Part shown: positions 1-8,551 of the stretch, one piece after another
Numbering within the stretch: the stretch's first letter is position 1
Layout: the number at the start of each line of letters is the position of its first letter
NCBI GenBank assembly: GCA_047615875.1
Contig: JBLHGU010000046.1
Location: 1 to 29,003, forward strand
DNA: 29,003 nt
Reading direction: 5' to 3'
DNA from: JBLHGU01 sp047615875
Lineage (GTDB): Bacteria > Pseudomonadota > Gammaproteobacteria > Arenicellales > CAJQKF01
Translations under genes and position numbers: made by a program
The notes under the pieces: model-generated
The model's database searches: none
What the model was told of the DNA's origin: nothing
The model's input: only the letters and a program-made list of their open reading frames with translations

Positions 1-456
1 CAAACTAGCGCCCTGCCTCCCTGCCATGCATTCTGGGTGGTCAATGTGCAAAATGACATTAATGGCGAGCCCAGTCTGTGCCTGCATCTCACCCAACGTA
101 GCTGTGATGTTGCGCTGGGTTTACCCTATAACATCGCCGGTTATAGTTTCTTGATGCATCTGTTCTCACAGTTCAGTGGTATTCGGCCCGGTATCTTCGG
201 TCACACTTTGATTGATGCACATATTTACACTGCTCGGGCCAATGGTGAGATGGCTGACTATGACCACATTCCCGGTCTACAATCCCAACTGGAACGCATT
301 CCTGGCAAACTACCGCAGTTGACTATTGATCCAGCGATAAAGGGACTGGATGATATTCTCAGTCTGCTGGAATCTGACACAGACACATTACTGGACGCCT
401 TTAAACTAGACGATTACAACCCACACCCCGCCATCAACTTTAAGGTCGCCGTTTAA
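1..456 (+). CDS. thyA: Thymidylate synthase, C-terminal part (5' end outside window)
   Basis: ThyA methylates dUMP to dTMP using methylenetetrahydrofolate, in the cytoplasm. The frame is open from base 1, so the gene begins before the window; an internal GTG at 37 is not the true start. The visible part opens with the catalytic motif LPPCH (Cys codon at 22-24). It continues with the dUMP-binding stretch QRSCDVALGLPYNIAGY, the DAHIY motif, and a C-terminus ending NPHPAINFKVAV, as expected for ThyA. Between DAHIY and the C-terminus it carries a longer segment (ARANGEMADYDHIPGL and onward) than the short E. coli form, so it is of a different ThyA subgroup. Its TAA overlaps the ATG of the next gene, so the two are probably translationally coupled. 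Identification is secure. Confidence 0.95.
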   Translation, partial: QTSALPPCHAFWVVNVQNDINGEPSLCLHLTQRSCDVALGLPYNIAGYSFLMHLFSQFSGIRPGIFGHTLIDAHIYTARANGEMADYDHIPGLQSQLERIPGKLPQLTIDPAIKGLDDILSLLESDTDTLLDAFKLDDYNPHPAINFKVAV

Positions 457-920
457 TGCCTACTGCAATTGTCGCGATCTCTGCCGATAACGTTATTGGC
501 GTTGACGGAACATTACCCTGGCACTACTCCGAAGACCTCAAACGATTTAAGCGGATAACATTGGGCGGCGCCATCATCATGGGTCGAAAGACCTGGCAAT
601 CCATCGGTTGCCGCTCTCTGCCCGGTCGTCGAAATATTGTAATTAGTCGAAGTACAGTCACAGACATCGAGTGCTACAACAATGTTGAATCCGCCATCAA
701 TGCCTGTGAAGAGCCGGTCTGGATTATTGGCGGTGCACAGATTTATCAAGCTGCTCTGGATTTATGTGACGGACTTGATATCACCTATGTCCCCGATAGG
801 GTAGATCGCGAGGATGCGGTGCGTTTTCCGGAAATAGATCTGTCGCATTGGGAGATTACTTCAGATTCAATTGACCCCGAAGATTCACGTTTGCGGCATG
901 TCTTTATGCAGCGTTATTAA
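456..920 (+). CDS. folA: Dihydrofolate reductase
   Basis: FolA reduces dihydrofolate to tetrahydrofolate with NADPH, regenerating the cofactor that ThyA oxidises. At 154 aa it has the usual bacterial length. Visible features are the N-terminal strand and Met20-type loop (VIGVDGTLPWH), the catalytic acid Asp27 in EDLKRFK, the NADPH-binding MGRKTWQSIG (about 42-51) followed by LPGRRNIVISR, and the IIGGAQIY loop near residue 90. The ATG lies inside the thyA stop (TAATG), which fixes the start and implies coupled expression. Its last 17 bases overlap the end of the convergent MFS gene. No resistance-type change can be judged from the sequence alone. Confidence 0.96.
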   Translation: MPTAIVAISADNVIGVDGTLPWHYSEDLKRFKRITLGGAIIMGRKTWQSIGCRSLPGRRNIVISRSTVTDIECYNNVESAINACEEPVWIIGGAQIYQAALDLCDGLDITYVPDRVDREDAVRFPEIDLSHWEITSDSIDPEDSRLRHVFMQRY

Positions 921-2148
921 ACTGGCTACGGTTTCTGTTTAACCCCGTCACCAGGGTTATCGTCGCAAAGATACAGATGACGATAAATAACATACATATT
1001 TGCCAAAGAGTAAACCCCCGGTCCAGCAACGCACCGATGGTAACGGGTCCCAGAGAGCTGGCAAATACCATAAAGGCGCCGGCCATGGATTTAATCGCAC
1101 CAAGATATTTAGCACCATACAATTCCGCCCACAATGCACTAATCCCAGTGAAATAAAGCCCGGTGTTCAAGCCAAGTAACATCATATAGGGAATTACCCA
1201 AAGCGGGTTAGACGCCGGTGCGAGAATAAGTAAGGCAAATATCAAAGGCACCAGATAGTAAGGCACCACTCTTACAGCACTGTAGCGATCAATCAGTGGG
1301 CCTGCGGCCAGAGATGTCAACACACTGCAAAGGGCGTACACCCAATAATTACCGGTAACCCATAGTGCAGACCAGTCTTTCAACTCTGCCAGGGTCAGGT
1401 GGTGGAAAAATAAACCGGTACCAATATAGGAAGGTGCCAGAATTGCCGGCAATATCAAATAAAATCGCTTTTCCCTCAGCATTTGGCCACGTGAAAGTGC
1501 CAAAGTGCCAATCGCTCCGGCATTCTTCTCCTGTTGTTGAACAAAAGTCCGGTGCCTTACATCATGGCCTCGCAATAACACAATGACTAACGGTATTATC
1601 ACAATAACAACAAACCCCGTTCCAGCAAAAGCGGTACGCCAGCCAAGCGAAACAATAGCCAGAACCGCTAGCACTGGCAACATGGCTTCGGCCACTGAAT
1701 AGCCCATGGACGAAATCGCAATGGCCTTACCACGATCAGACCCCATATATCGAGCCATACTAGTTACTGCGGTGTGGCTGGCGAGGCCCTGACCGAACTG
1801 TCTTAACAGAAAAATGCAGGCGGTCAATACATAGACAGACTCGACGCCACTAATAGACAAACAAGCCAAACCCAAGCCTAGTACTACAATCGCCGCATAG
1901 AGCCGCAAATTAAATCGATCTATTAGTTGACCGGTAAATGGAATGACTAAAGCACTGGCCAGGGTTCCAACCAGATATACCGTACCCCACTCGGTGTGGG
2001 ACAAATCGAATGCCAGGCGAATCTCTGGACCAAAAATTCCGATGAAGTAGGTCTGTCCGGCACTTGATGTAAATGCCATCAAAAAACCAAAGCCTAGAAA
2101 TCGAGGGTGGCTTGAAATAACAGACAGATAATTAAAGGCGCGATGCAT
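904..2148 (-). CDS. Major facilitator superfamily transporter
   Basis: This is a 414-residue inner-membrane protein with about twelve hydrophobic helices. The MFS signature loop appears after helix 2 (GQLIDRFNLR) and is repeated in the second half (GPLIDRYSAVR), showing the two six-helix repeats. The N-terminal stretch AFTSSAGQTYFIGIFGPEIR resembles a common proteobacterial MFS group of unassigned substrate. The ATG at 2148 gives a short cytoplasmic N-terminus of normal length. The gene converges on folA and overlaps it by 17 bases, so no terminator can lie between them. The substrate cannot be inferred from the neighbours. Confidence 0.9.
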   Translation of the reverse strand: MHRAFNYLSVISSHPRFLGFGFLMAFTSSAGQTYFIGIFGPEIRLAFDLSHTEWGTVYLVGTLASALVIPFTGQLIDRFNLRLYAAIVVLGLGLACLSISGVESVYVLTACIFLLRQFGQGLASHTAVTSMARYMGSDRGKAIAISSMGYSVAEAMLPVLAVLAIVSLGWRTAFAGTGFVVIVIIPLVIVLLRGHDVRHRTFVQQQEKNAGAIGTLALSRGQMLREKRFYLILPAILAPSYIGTGLFFHHLTLAELKDWSALWVTGNYWVYALCSVLTSLAAGPLIDRYSAVRVVPYYLVPLIFALLILAPASNPLWVIPYMMLLGLNTGLYFTGISALWAELYGAKYLGAIKSMAGAFMVFASSLGPVTIGALLDRGFTLWQICMLFIVICIFATITLVTGLNRNRSQFNNAA

Positions 2149-2442
2149 AGCGCACGTTATAAAGGATTATCTGTAGGATTTCTAACTTAATAACCCCCTC
2201 AATGAATTTGCAACTCCTTGCTGGCTGTGGGGAGGCGGTTCAAAATACTGCATTCTTAAGCTTAAAGCGAATAGAGCAATAGTGGGCAACCGAGAATCGT
2301 TAGGGTTGTTGGCATAAATGACTTTCACGAGTCAATATAATCACTGTGCTTTACGCCATGAAAAAGGAAAGCGATTGCTTGCCTTAAATTATTTGGAAAC
2401 CGTAAACAACTCTATACGCTTCTTTTGAGTTGATTACTTATA
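2149..2442. other. Intergenic region without a recognisable gene
   Basis: About 290 bases lie between the MFS gene and the next minus-strand gene. There is no convincing reading frame on either strand. It should hold the MFS promoter. It includes a perfect 10-base palindrome, TTAAGCTTAA (2256-2265), which may be chance in an AT-rich stretch. I see no clear terminator with a T tract after the gene that ends at 2443. Confidence 0.4.
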
Positions 2443-3456
2443 TCAAGTAAGAGAAACGTACTGCGGCGGACTATCCACCAGATCGACCAATGTCACATCG
2501 AAGCCCATAGCACGCAGTGAATCACGCTCCAACTCTGCACCCCTGCCAGGCTTGGCCTCAAGAATGACTGTACTGATACGGCTCTGAAAACAAGGCATAC
2601 TAATGATCGACGCTGTATCGTGTCCAAACACGCTTTGTTCAAACTCCAGAATAACTATATCGACCCCATTTTCGGCGAGATGACCACTTAACGACTGAAA
2701 TATACGTTCGAAGGACTGTACGGTCAGTCCGGAAGTTCCGGCATAACCCGCATCGGTCAAATCAACTGCCAACTTGGCTCCAGCATTGCGGAATAAGCGC
2801 AACTTCCAACATCCGGGAGCTCCTGTAATATTGGCCGCGCCAACATTGAAACCCGAACTGGATAACCCACGGATCATATCCAGACTTCTGCTTGGCTCAC
2901 CAGGCATTCGTACTTCACCTATAACCGCAATAATCGGTTGTGTAAAATTTTGGTGCAAAACTGGTGGAATGGCCCAGTCTCTGATATTAATACGCAGGCC
3001 TTGGGTGTCACCCAAAACGCCCAGCACCTCAACGTCTGTTGAGGTGTCTGGTAAATACGCGCGATTGGTAACCTGGGAGACAATACCTGCCTGACTTAAC
3101 AGTTGATAGCCTCCGGACTGACTCGGCATTACGCCAAGCCCACCGCCGGATTCATCCAACGTAGAGAAACAGGCGATTATTTCCTGTCCTTCTTTTAGCG
3201 GAGAGACAGTGAAATCAGACACTTCGAGATAACTAAAACGTCCGATGGATTTAATTTTAATCAGCATGAGGTCACCTGATGCTGGCGTTGCATCCGGTAA
3301 CAATGTGGCCATTTTATGTCGACTGACCCGACGACCAACATAGCTGTGCAATGCGGACATAACTCTGCGATGATCAAGCACCTTGAGTGCTGACCGCCCG
3401 ACGGTGTGGGCCGCAGAATTAAACTCTTCTCGGCCTAATGGTTTTGTAGCGAGCAT
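2443..3456 (-). CDS. DUF1611-like P-loop-fold protein with degenerate Walker A
   Basis: This is a 337-aa soluble protein. The N-terminal part carries GDLMLIKIKSIGRFSYLE (about 61-78) ahead of a beta-rich region. The C-terminal half has the layout of DUF1611/MobB-like P-loop proteins: a strand and nucleotide loop at 176-198, ITGAPGCWKLRLFRNAGA (210-227), and VDLTDAGYAGTSGL (231-244) followed by VDIVILEFEQS. In relatives I know, the loop position reads like GTDMNSGKTT; here it reads GEVRMPGEPSRS, with the Lys and Ser/Thr of GKT/S missing. Nucleotide binding is therefore doubtful. An AGAGG ribosome site lies about 8 bases before the ATG at 3456. The function is unknown and the family call is moderately certain. 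Confidence 0.6.
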   Translation of the reverse strand: MLATKPLGREEFNSAAHTVGRSALKVLDHRRVMSALHSYVGRRVSRHKMATLLPDATPASGDLMLIKIKSIGRFSYLEVSDFTVSPLKEGQEIIACFSTLDESGGGLGVMPSQSGGYQLLSQAGIVSQVTNRAYLPDTSTDVEVLGVLGDTQGLRINIRDWAIPPVLHQNFTQPIIAVIGEVRMPGEPSRSLDMIRGLSSSGFNVGAANITGAPGCWKLRLFRNAGAKLAVDLTDAGYAGTSGLTVQSFERIFQSLSGHLAENGVDIVILEFEQSVFGHDTASIISMPCFQSRISTVILEAKPGRGAELERDSLRAMGFDVTLVDLVDSPPQYVSLT

Positions 3457-3717
3457 ATTTGAACCTCTTTATTAAGGAACCAATTCAGCGCCCCCTGAGC
3501 CACTTATATATTTTTTTATGGGACCCAAATCCATCATTGATAACAATTGAACCCAATTCTTGCTGCCTAAAGCATTCAGGTCCAGTACAATTCGACGAAG
3601 GGCTCTAGTCAGCAGATAAATGGTAAAAGTATTGCTAATTCAATAGCATATAAGCACTTTTTCACAAGAATACTGCCCATTTTTCCTATTTTATAAAACC
3701 CTGGTCCGCAAACTTCT
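3457..3717. promoter_or_regulatory. Divergent intergenic region
   Basis: About 260 bases separate two divergently transcribed genes, so promoters for both should lie here. The stretch is AT-rich, and a TATAAA-like run lies near 3692 shortly before the EamA transporter ATG, but I cannot assign a -35/-10 pair with normal spacing. No reading frame of note and no strong repeat was found. Confidence 0.35.
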
Positions 3718-4608
3718 ATGTCAATCATCCGTCAACCCACCTCGTCTGACATCGGAAAACTGATTTTACTTGGAGCAATCTGGGCTTCAGCCTTTCTATG
3801 CATAGAGATCGCACTTAGAAGTTTTGCACCGCTAGTAATAGCCTCCTGGCGCATTCTAATTGCCACGTTAGTATTGTTGCCAGTCATTCTTATTAGACGA
3901 GAAACCTGGCCACGAGGTAGCAAAAATTGGATGCTAATTTTCCTGGCGGGCTTCTTTTATAACGCTGTACCATTTTCATTAATTAGCTGGGGACAGCAAC
4001 ACATTAGCAGTGGTATGGCAGCCCTGTTAATGTCTTGCGGTCCTTTTATCGCATTGGCACTGTCGCATTGGCTTACTGGCGATGAAAAATTCAGCTGGAT
4101 TAAGCTGGTTAGCGTTGTGCTGGGCTTTAGTGGCGTTCTTGTACTAATTGGTGTGCAAGTACTCGAGGGAACTGGCAGTGCGATTCTCGGTCAGCTTGCT
4201 ATGGTCGCTGCAGTAAGTTGCTACATTTTTTCTGGCCTGATGATCCGACGCATCCAGTCTGGTTCTGCTTTGATGCTAAGCGCGACCATTCTGGGTTCTT
4301 CCTGTTTCTATATGATACCTGGCATATGGCTCTTTACGGACCCATTCCCGGTGCATGTGCCAATTGAACCCTGGTTGGCACTTTTATTTCTGGGCCTGGT
4401 ACCAACAGCTTTTGCCTACATTATTCGAGTTCAGTTATTACAACAGGTGGGTAGTAATTTTCTCGCTCTGGTCAGTTACCTTATTCCAATATTTGGCCTG
4501 CTATGGAGCTGGTTGTTTCTCGATCAGATACCTGATTCTTCGATTTGGCTAGCGCTATTGCTAATTTTTGCGGGACTTGCGGTAACCCGATTACAACCAC
4601 GCCAGTAG
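3718..4608 (+). CDS. EamA/DMT-family transporter
   Basis: This 296-aa integral membrane protein has about ten hydrophobic helices arranged as two EamA repeats. The first repeat opens with LGAIWASAFLCIEIALRSF and APLVIASWRILIA, typical of the drug/metabolite transporter superfamily. The second repeat ends with the conserved pattern ending in a large-residue LFLDQIPDSS segment and LLIFAGLAVTR. Members export amino acids, metabolites or drugs; the substrate here is not predictable. The ATG at 3718 has no clear Shine-Dalgarno sequence. The gene is divergent from the DUF1611-like gene across about 260 bases and converges on the sulfotransferase gene, with 14 bases between stops. Confidence 0.9.
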   Translation: MSIIRQPTSSDIGKLILLGAIWASAFLCIEIALRSFAPLVIASWRILIATLVLLPVILIRRETWPRGSKNWMLIFLAGFFYNAVPFSLISWGQQHISSGMAALLMSCGPFIALALSHWLTGDEKFSWIKLVSVVLGFSGVLVLIGVQVLEGTGSAILGQLAMVAAVSCYIFSGLMIRRIQSGSALMLSATILGSSCFYMIPGIWLFTDPFPVHVPIEPWLALLFLGLVPTAFAYIIRVQLLQQVGSNFLALVSYLIPIFGLLWSWLFLDQIPDSSIWLALLLIFAGLAVTRLQPRQ

Positions 4609-4622
4609 CCAAAAATTCCAGA

Positions 4623-5465
4623 TCAGTTAATTAGTCGCTGAAACAGTCGAGATCTTAGCTCTAGCCAACGCATGTAAATAAAACGATAACGGGGATTGTG
4701 CCTTCTGAAATTCGACAAGCTTTGATCAAACCCAGGCTGGAGCTCAACTATTTCTTTGCTCATGCGTTCCTGAACGGCGTTATAGAGTTTGATATCTAGC
4801 TGGTTTTGACTCGCAATCAATTTTCGATCTTCGATCACTTCACTTAATTCGGACCGTGCCGTGATGTTTCTGGGAATATAGAAAGGATAAAACCACCAGC
4901 CCAATTTTCTCTGACAGAGTAAAAGTGTTTGCTCGAATTTCTCCTGGGTACCGGCCACAACAAAGTGACTTTGCAGATTTTGTAAAGCGATCTCAAGATG
5001 ACCCTCGCTTACCTCCCCATCATCCGGGATACCTGGCTGATCAGACCTATGGCTACCGCTCAATAAACGGGTTTGGCCATTGCGGCTTTGGGCATTGAAC
5101 TCTGATGTAAGAAAATCTGACAGACTCATCTTCACCACTCGACTGTGAAATGGATGGCGCTGGTTGGTCTTCAGAAAACGATATTCAGATAACACGCGCT
5201 CTACTGGGTCACGCAATACCGTGATGTAGCGCGCTCCGTGGGCTAGATACTCATGCAATCCAAAAGTCATATGCCCCTGTAACAAAAGAATCTTTTGCTT
5301 TTCAACTTCCGATAGGTCGCGCAGGCTTTCAATGTCCCGATTAATGTCATTTCCGATGGTGTAAACACTCGAACGAGAATATCGCGATACCAACACCGAT
5401 CGTAATGTTGTACCTGCAGTTTTGGGAATATGTAGAAATATGACCGGTGTTTTCACTTGATGCAA
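4623..5465 (-). CDS. Sulfotransferase family protein
   Basis: This 280-aa protein would transfer a sulfuryl group from PAPS to an unknown acceptor. The 5'-phosphosulfate loop is clear: FLHIPKTAGTTLRS (residues 10-23, with Lys15). The 3'-phosphate site follows as GARYITVLRDPVERVLSEY (Arg85, Ser93). This is the carbohydrate-type sulfotransferase layout (sulfotransfer_2/HS2ST-like) rather than the steroid type. The frame opens with a TTG (5465-5463) only 2 bases after the cyclase TGA; a GTG three codons later is an alternative. No clear Shine-Dalgarno site is seen, so translation probably depends on the upstream cyclase gene. No signal peptide or membrane helix is evident. Function beyond the family is unknown. 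Confidence 0.87.
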   Translation of the reverse strand: MHQVKTPVIFLHIPKTAGTTLRSVLVSRYSRSSVYTIGNDINRDIESLRDLSEVEKQKILLLQGHMTFGLHEYLAHGARYITVLRDPVERVLSEYRFLKTNQRHPFHSRVVKMSLSDFLTSEFNAQSRNGQTRLLSGSHRSDQPGIPDDGEVSEGHLEIALQNLQSHFVVAGTQEKFEQTLLLCQRKLGWWFYPFYIPRNITARSELSEVIEDRKLIASQNQLDIKLYNAVQERMSKEIVELQPGFDQSLSNFRRHNPRYRFIYMRWLELRSRLFQRLIN

Positions 5466-5467
5466 TA

Positions 5468-7138
5468 TCAGTTTATTAGGCTTCGCAGTTGCTCTATCTT
5501 CCAGAGTCCAGCTTCTATACCATCAACTCTGCCACGGACCTCGACAACCTTTAAATCCTCCTGACTAACCTCCAGGCCTGCCAGCTTGAGAATTTCTGCC
5601 GACACAATGACATCACATTGCTCTGTTTTGGTAAGTGACTCAAGCCGGGCGGTTATATTAATGTTGTCGCCTATAGCCGACAAAGCCGGTGTCGATGGCG
5701 GTCCCATTTGACCGACAATCGCAACACCACCATGAATTCCTACGCCCATTTTCACTTTCTGGCCGAACTCGGGTTTGAGTCGGCTATTGAGAGCTTCCAA
5801 ACGTTCAAACATCAGGACTGCACCACGCAATGCATCCTTGGCAGCCTGTCGGGAGTCTGAATTATTAAGACCATACAATGCCATAAGACCATCACCCATA
5901 AATTGGGAATAGTAACCGTTAGTTTCATCCAGGGCATTGGATAGTTCGGAGAAAAACTGATTCAGAATGAATACCACATCATAGGGCAAAATTCTTTCAC
6001 CCATTCTGGTTGAACCACGCATATCAACAAACATACAAACTACTTCGCGCTCTTCGCCCTGCACACCACCAGGAACCGCAATTACTCGCTCTGTTTCGTG
6101 TTGCACGTTCACTAAGGGGGTGATGGCTATACTGGTGTCTGGCCTTAACTGGCAGGCTAATCGCACATTGGGATCGGCACCTATTCTAGCCAGAGCCTGA
6201 CGCTCTATTTCACCCGGTTCACTTAAGTGTTCCAATCCAACACCGACCCGCACCCTACAAGTAGTACAACGCCCTCTGCCACCACACACCGAGGCATGTC
6301 GAATACCCGCCAGCCGTATGGCTTCAAGCAAAGTTTGACCCCTGCGAGCTGACACTGTCTTACCATTTGAATGCCTAACCTTATACGCGCTAGTACGTTG
6401 ACCAAAAACTTGCCGCACTTGCCGTGCCAGCAAGGTCAACAAAAGTAAAATTAGTCCTATCCAGAGTGACTGCGCCTCCATGGAGGAAATAGATAGTCGT
6501 AATGCTTCTGGAATCTCGTTGTACTCGTAAAAAATATCCCCTAGAGCCTCAGGATCTTTAACCCACTTTTGTGCCGTGACCAGAGATTGCAACAATCCGG
6601 CCAGGGCGACACTCGGGATGGCGACCGCCAAAATGACCCACACTGGATAACTCTTTCGATACCAGGAAGACAGTCTTAGCCAGAAATGTAGCCCAAAAAC
6701 CACATGCATCCAGGTAATCAGCAATAAAACCGGCATCTGCAACTGGAATCGTGGTTTTAAGGCAACCGCTGTGACTACATAATAGTAATCCGGGCTTATA
6801 CCACCCAGTTCGGCCACAAAACGGGTGCCAATCATATGGCCAATTAATAGCGGAGCCAGAGCCAGGCCAAATAACATCTGCAGCATTTCCCATCTTGGCA
6901 TACGCAATGTCCGCCGCTGATATAGGCGCTGCAACGCCAGATAGATATGCACCAGAAAACTCGCATATAGCAATATTTTTATGGGTTGGTATCCCCATAT
7001 CGGTGACCAGAATTCACGCCAATCTTCCATGGCATCGAAAGACACTACTCCAAGCCCATGATTGATCAGATGCTGAATCACATATATGCTCATCACAAGG
7101 CCACTGTAGAGCCGGAGTCTTCGTTCCCATATATTCAT
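5468..7138 (-). CDS. Class III adenylate/guanylate cyclase with haem-type membrane anchor and [2Fe-2S] ferredoxin domain
   Basis: I place the start at the ATG at 7138 (556 aa); an upstream TTG at 7249 would overlap the divergent gene and add a non-hydrophobic leader. Residues 1-240 form about six membrane helices with histidines at 23, 27, 64, 101, 145 and 151, resembling the haem b anchor of succinate dehydrogenase/fumarate reductase. Residues about 250-345 form a plant-type ferredoxin with Cys285, Cys291, Cys294 (C-x5-C-x2-C) and Cys329. Residues about 365-556 are the cyclase: metal Asp372 (FVDMRGST), Asp416 (FMGDG) and the GDNINITARLE transition-state motif (Asn494, Arg498). A quinone-responsive dihaem-anchored cyclase, CyaC, is known from Sinorhizobium meliloti. 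A redox-controlled cAMP producer is the likely role; whether the product is cAMP or cGMP is unproven. Confidence 0.92.
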   Translation of the reverse strand: MNIWERRLRLYSGLVMSIYVIQHLINHGLGVVSFDAMEDWREFWSPIWGYQPIKILLYASFLVHIYLALQRLYQRRTLRMPRWEMLQMLFGLALAPLLIGHMIGTRFVAELGGISPDYYYVVTAVALKPRFQLQMPVLLLITWMHVVFGLHFWLRLSSWYRKSYPVWVILAVAIPSVALAGLLQSLVTAQKWVKDPEALGDIFYEYNEIPEALRLSISSMEAQSLWIGLILLLLTLLARQVRQVFGQRTSAYKVRHSNGKTVSARRGQTLLEAIRLAGIRHASVCGGRGRCTTCRVRVGVGLEHLSEPGEIERQALARIGADPNVRLACQLRPDTSIAITPLVNVQHETERVIAVPGGVQGEEREVVCMFVDMRGSTRMGERILPYDVVFILNQFFSELSNALDETNGYYSQFMGDGLMALYGLNNSDSRQAAKDALRGAVLMFERLEALNSRLKPEFGQKVKMGVGIHGGVAIVGQMGPPSTPALSAIGDNINITARLESLTKTEQCDVIVSAEILKLAGLEVSQEDLKVVEVRGRVDGIEAGLWKIEQLRSLIN

Positions 7139-7219
7139 TAATTTAAATCTTTGCCAAAATCCGAAGTGAAAATAAAGCTTACGATATATTCTATCCTGTA
7201 AATCCCTAATAACGTTCCT
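7139..7219. promoter_or_regulatory. Divergent promoter region, cyclase / FAD oxidoreductase
   Basis: Eighty-one AT-rich bases separate the chosen cyclase start from the FAD oxidoreductase ATG, so both promoters should lie here or slightly inside the genes. TATATT-like boxes occur near 7184-7192, but I cannot pair them with a good -35. The short spacing makes joint control plausible. Confidence 0.4.
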
Positions 7220-8551
7220 ATGCCGAACTATCAGGACAAAAAGCAGCAACTTGCCGCTCAGATGTGCGCCACTAAAGAGTCTGTTCGTCTCCAGAAACCG
7301 ACTTCAAATCTATTTCGTGCACGTCAGTCTGATTCATCTGCAACATTAAAAGCTGCAGAATTCAACCAGGTGTTATCAGTCGACAGCGCACGACAACTGG
7401 TTGAGGTAGAAGGCATGACAACCTATGATAGTTTAAGCAAAGCTTGTCTGGCTAAAGAATGCATGCCAAAAGTGGTGCCGCAATTAAAGTCAATTACTAT
7501 TGGCGGGGCTGTATCTGGCATTGGTATTGAATCCACTTCCTTTCGCCACGGTCTACCCCACGAATCCATCCAGGAGATGGACATTCTCACCGCGGCTGGC
7601 GATGTTCTTACCTGCCGGGCTGACAATGAACATAGTGACCTGTTTTTCGGCATAGCTAATTCCTATGGCACTCTTGGCTACATACTGCGCCTGATTGCGG
7701 AGACCCAGCCGGTAAAACCTTACGTAAAACTTACCCATCAAAAATTTATTAACCATCAGAGCTTTTTCGATGCTATCGAAGAAAGTTGTCATGGCAATGC
7801 GGACTTTGTCGACGGTAGTGTTTTTGATGAGTCCACTCTGATACTCACAGAAGGACGCATGACCGATACAGCGCCCTATAGTAGCGACTATACCTGGCTA
7901 AAAATATATTACCGTTCTCTACTCGAGCTCGAAGAGGATTATCTGAGCATTTACGATTATCTGTGGCGCTGGGACACCGACTGGTTCTGGTGCTCAAAAA
8001 ACCTGTATGTTCAGAATTTACCCACACGTTTTTTGCTGGGCCGAAAGCACCTCAACTCCTCCACCTACCAGAAAGTCATGCGCTGGAATACCCGAACCGG
8101 AGTAACCCGAAAACTTAACACGATACTTAGAAGGCAGACCGAAAGCGTGATTCAAGATGTTGATATTCCCATTGAAAATGCTGCAGCCTTTCTACAGTTT
8201 TTTCAGCGTGAAATTGGCATTAATCCGATATGGGTGTGCCCCATCGGTGGGCATAAAACTAAACATCATTATCCACTTTATCCTCTCAATGGTGAGGGCC
8301 TGTTTATCAATTTCGGATTCTGGGATGTAGTAACCAATCGACTCGATTATCCGTCGGGGCATTTCAATAAGCTAATAGAAAATAAAGTAACAGAACTAGG
8401 TGGTATCAAGTCGCTGTACTCAGACTCTTATTATGAAGCATCGAGTTTCTGGTCAATTTATGATGGTGACCGCTACCAGGCCTTAAAAAACAAGTATGAT
8501 CCTGAACACAGGTTGAAAGATTTATACCAAAAATGTGTGTTACGACAATAG
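7220..8551 (+). CDS. FAD-binding oxidoreductase, DHCR24-like
   Basis: This 443-aa protein has an N-terminal PCMH-type FAD domain (about 25-165) and a longer C-terminal region. The segment PQLKSITIGGAVSGIGIES (about 87-105) followed by SFRHGLPHESIQEMDILTAAGDVLTC and DLFFGIANSYGTLGY matches the FAD domain of delta-24-sterol reductase (DHCR24) and its bacterial relatives. No covalent-flavin His or Cys motif stands out in the visible FAD loop. Bacterial members are poorly characterised, and a role in reducing or oxidising a lipid-like substrate is only inference. The ATG at 7220 lacks a strong ribosome site. The gene precedes the yadGH operon by 63 bases and is divergent from the cyclase. Confidence 0.85.
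   Translation: MPNYQDKKQQLAAQMCATKESVRLQKPTSNLFRARQSDSSATLKAAEFNQVLSVDSARQLVEVEGMTTYDSLSKACLAKECMPKVVPQLKSITIGGAVSGIGIESTSFRHGLPHESIQEMDILTAAGDVLTCRADNEHSDLFFGIANSYGTLGYILRLIAETQPVKPYVKLTHQKFINHQSFFDAIEESCHGNADFVDGSVFDESTLILTEGRMTDTAPYSSDYTWLKIYYRSLLELEEDYLSIYDYLWRWDTDWFWCSKNLYVQNLPTRFLLGRKHLNSSTYQKVMRWNTRTGVTRKLNTILRRQTESVIQDVDIPIENAAAFLQFFQREIGINPIWVCPIGGHKTKHHYPLYPLNGEGLFINFGFWDVVTNRLDYPSGHFNKLIENKVTELGGIKSLYSDSYYEASSFWSIYDGDRYQALKNKYDPEHRLKDLYQKCVLRQ

Noticed and set aside
2256..2265. TTAAGCTTAA palindrome as a shared operator with TTTAAGCTTAAA at 28953
   Set aside because: Short AT-rich palindromes are expected by chance and the two sites have no common genetic context.
7139..7249. A longer cyclase starting at TTG 7249
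   Set aside because: It would overlap the divergent FAD oxidoreductase start and adds 37 residues not typical of the family; the ATG at 7138 gives the usual N-terminus just before the first membrane helix.
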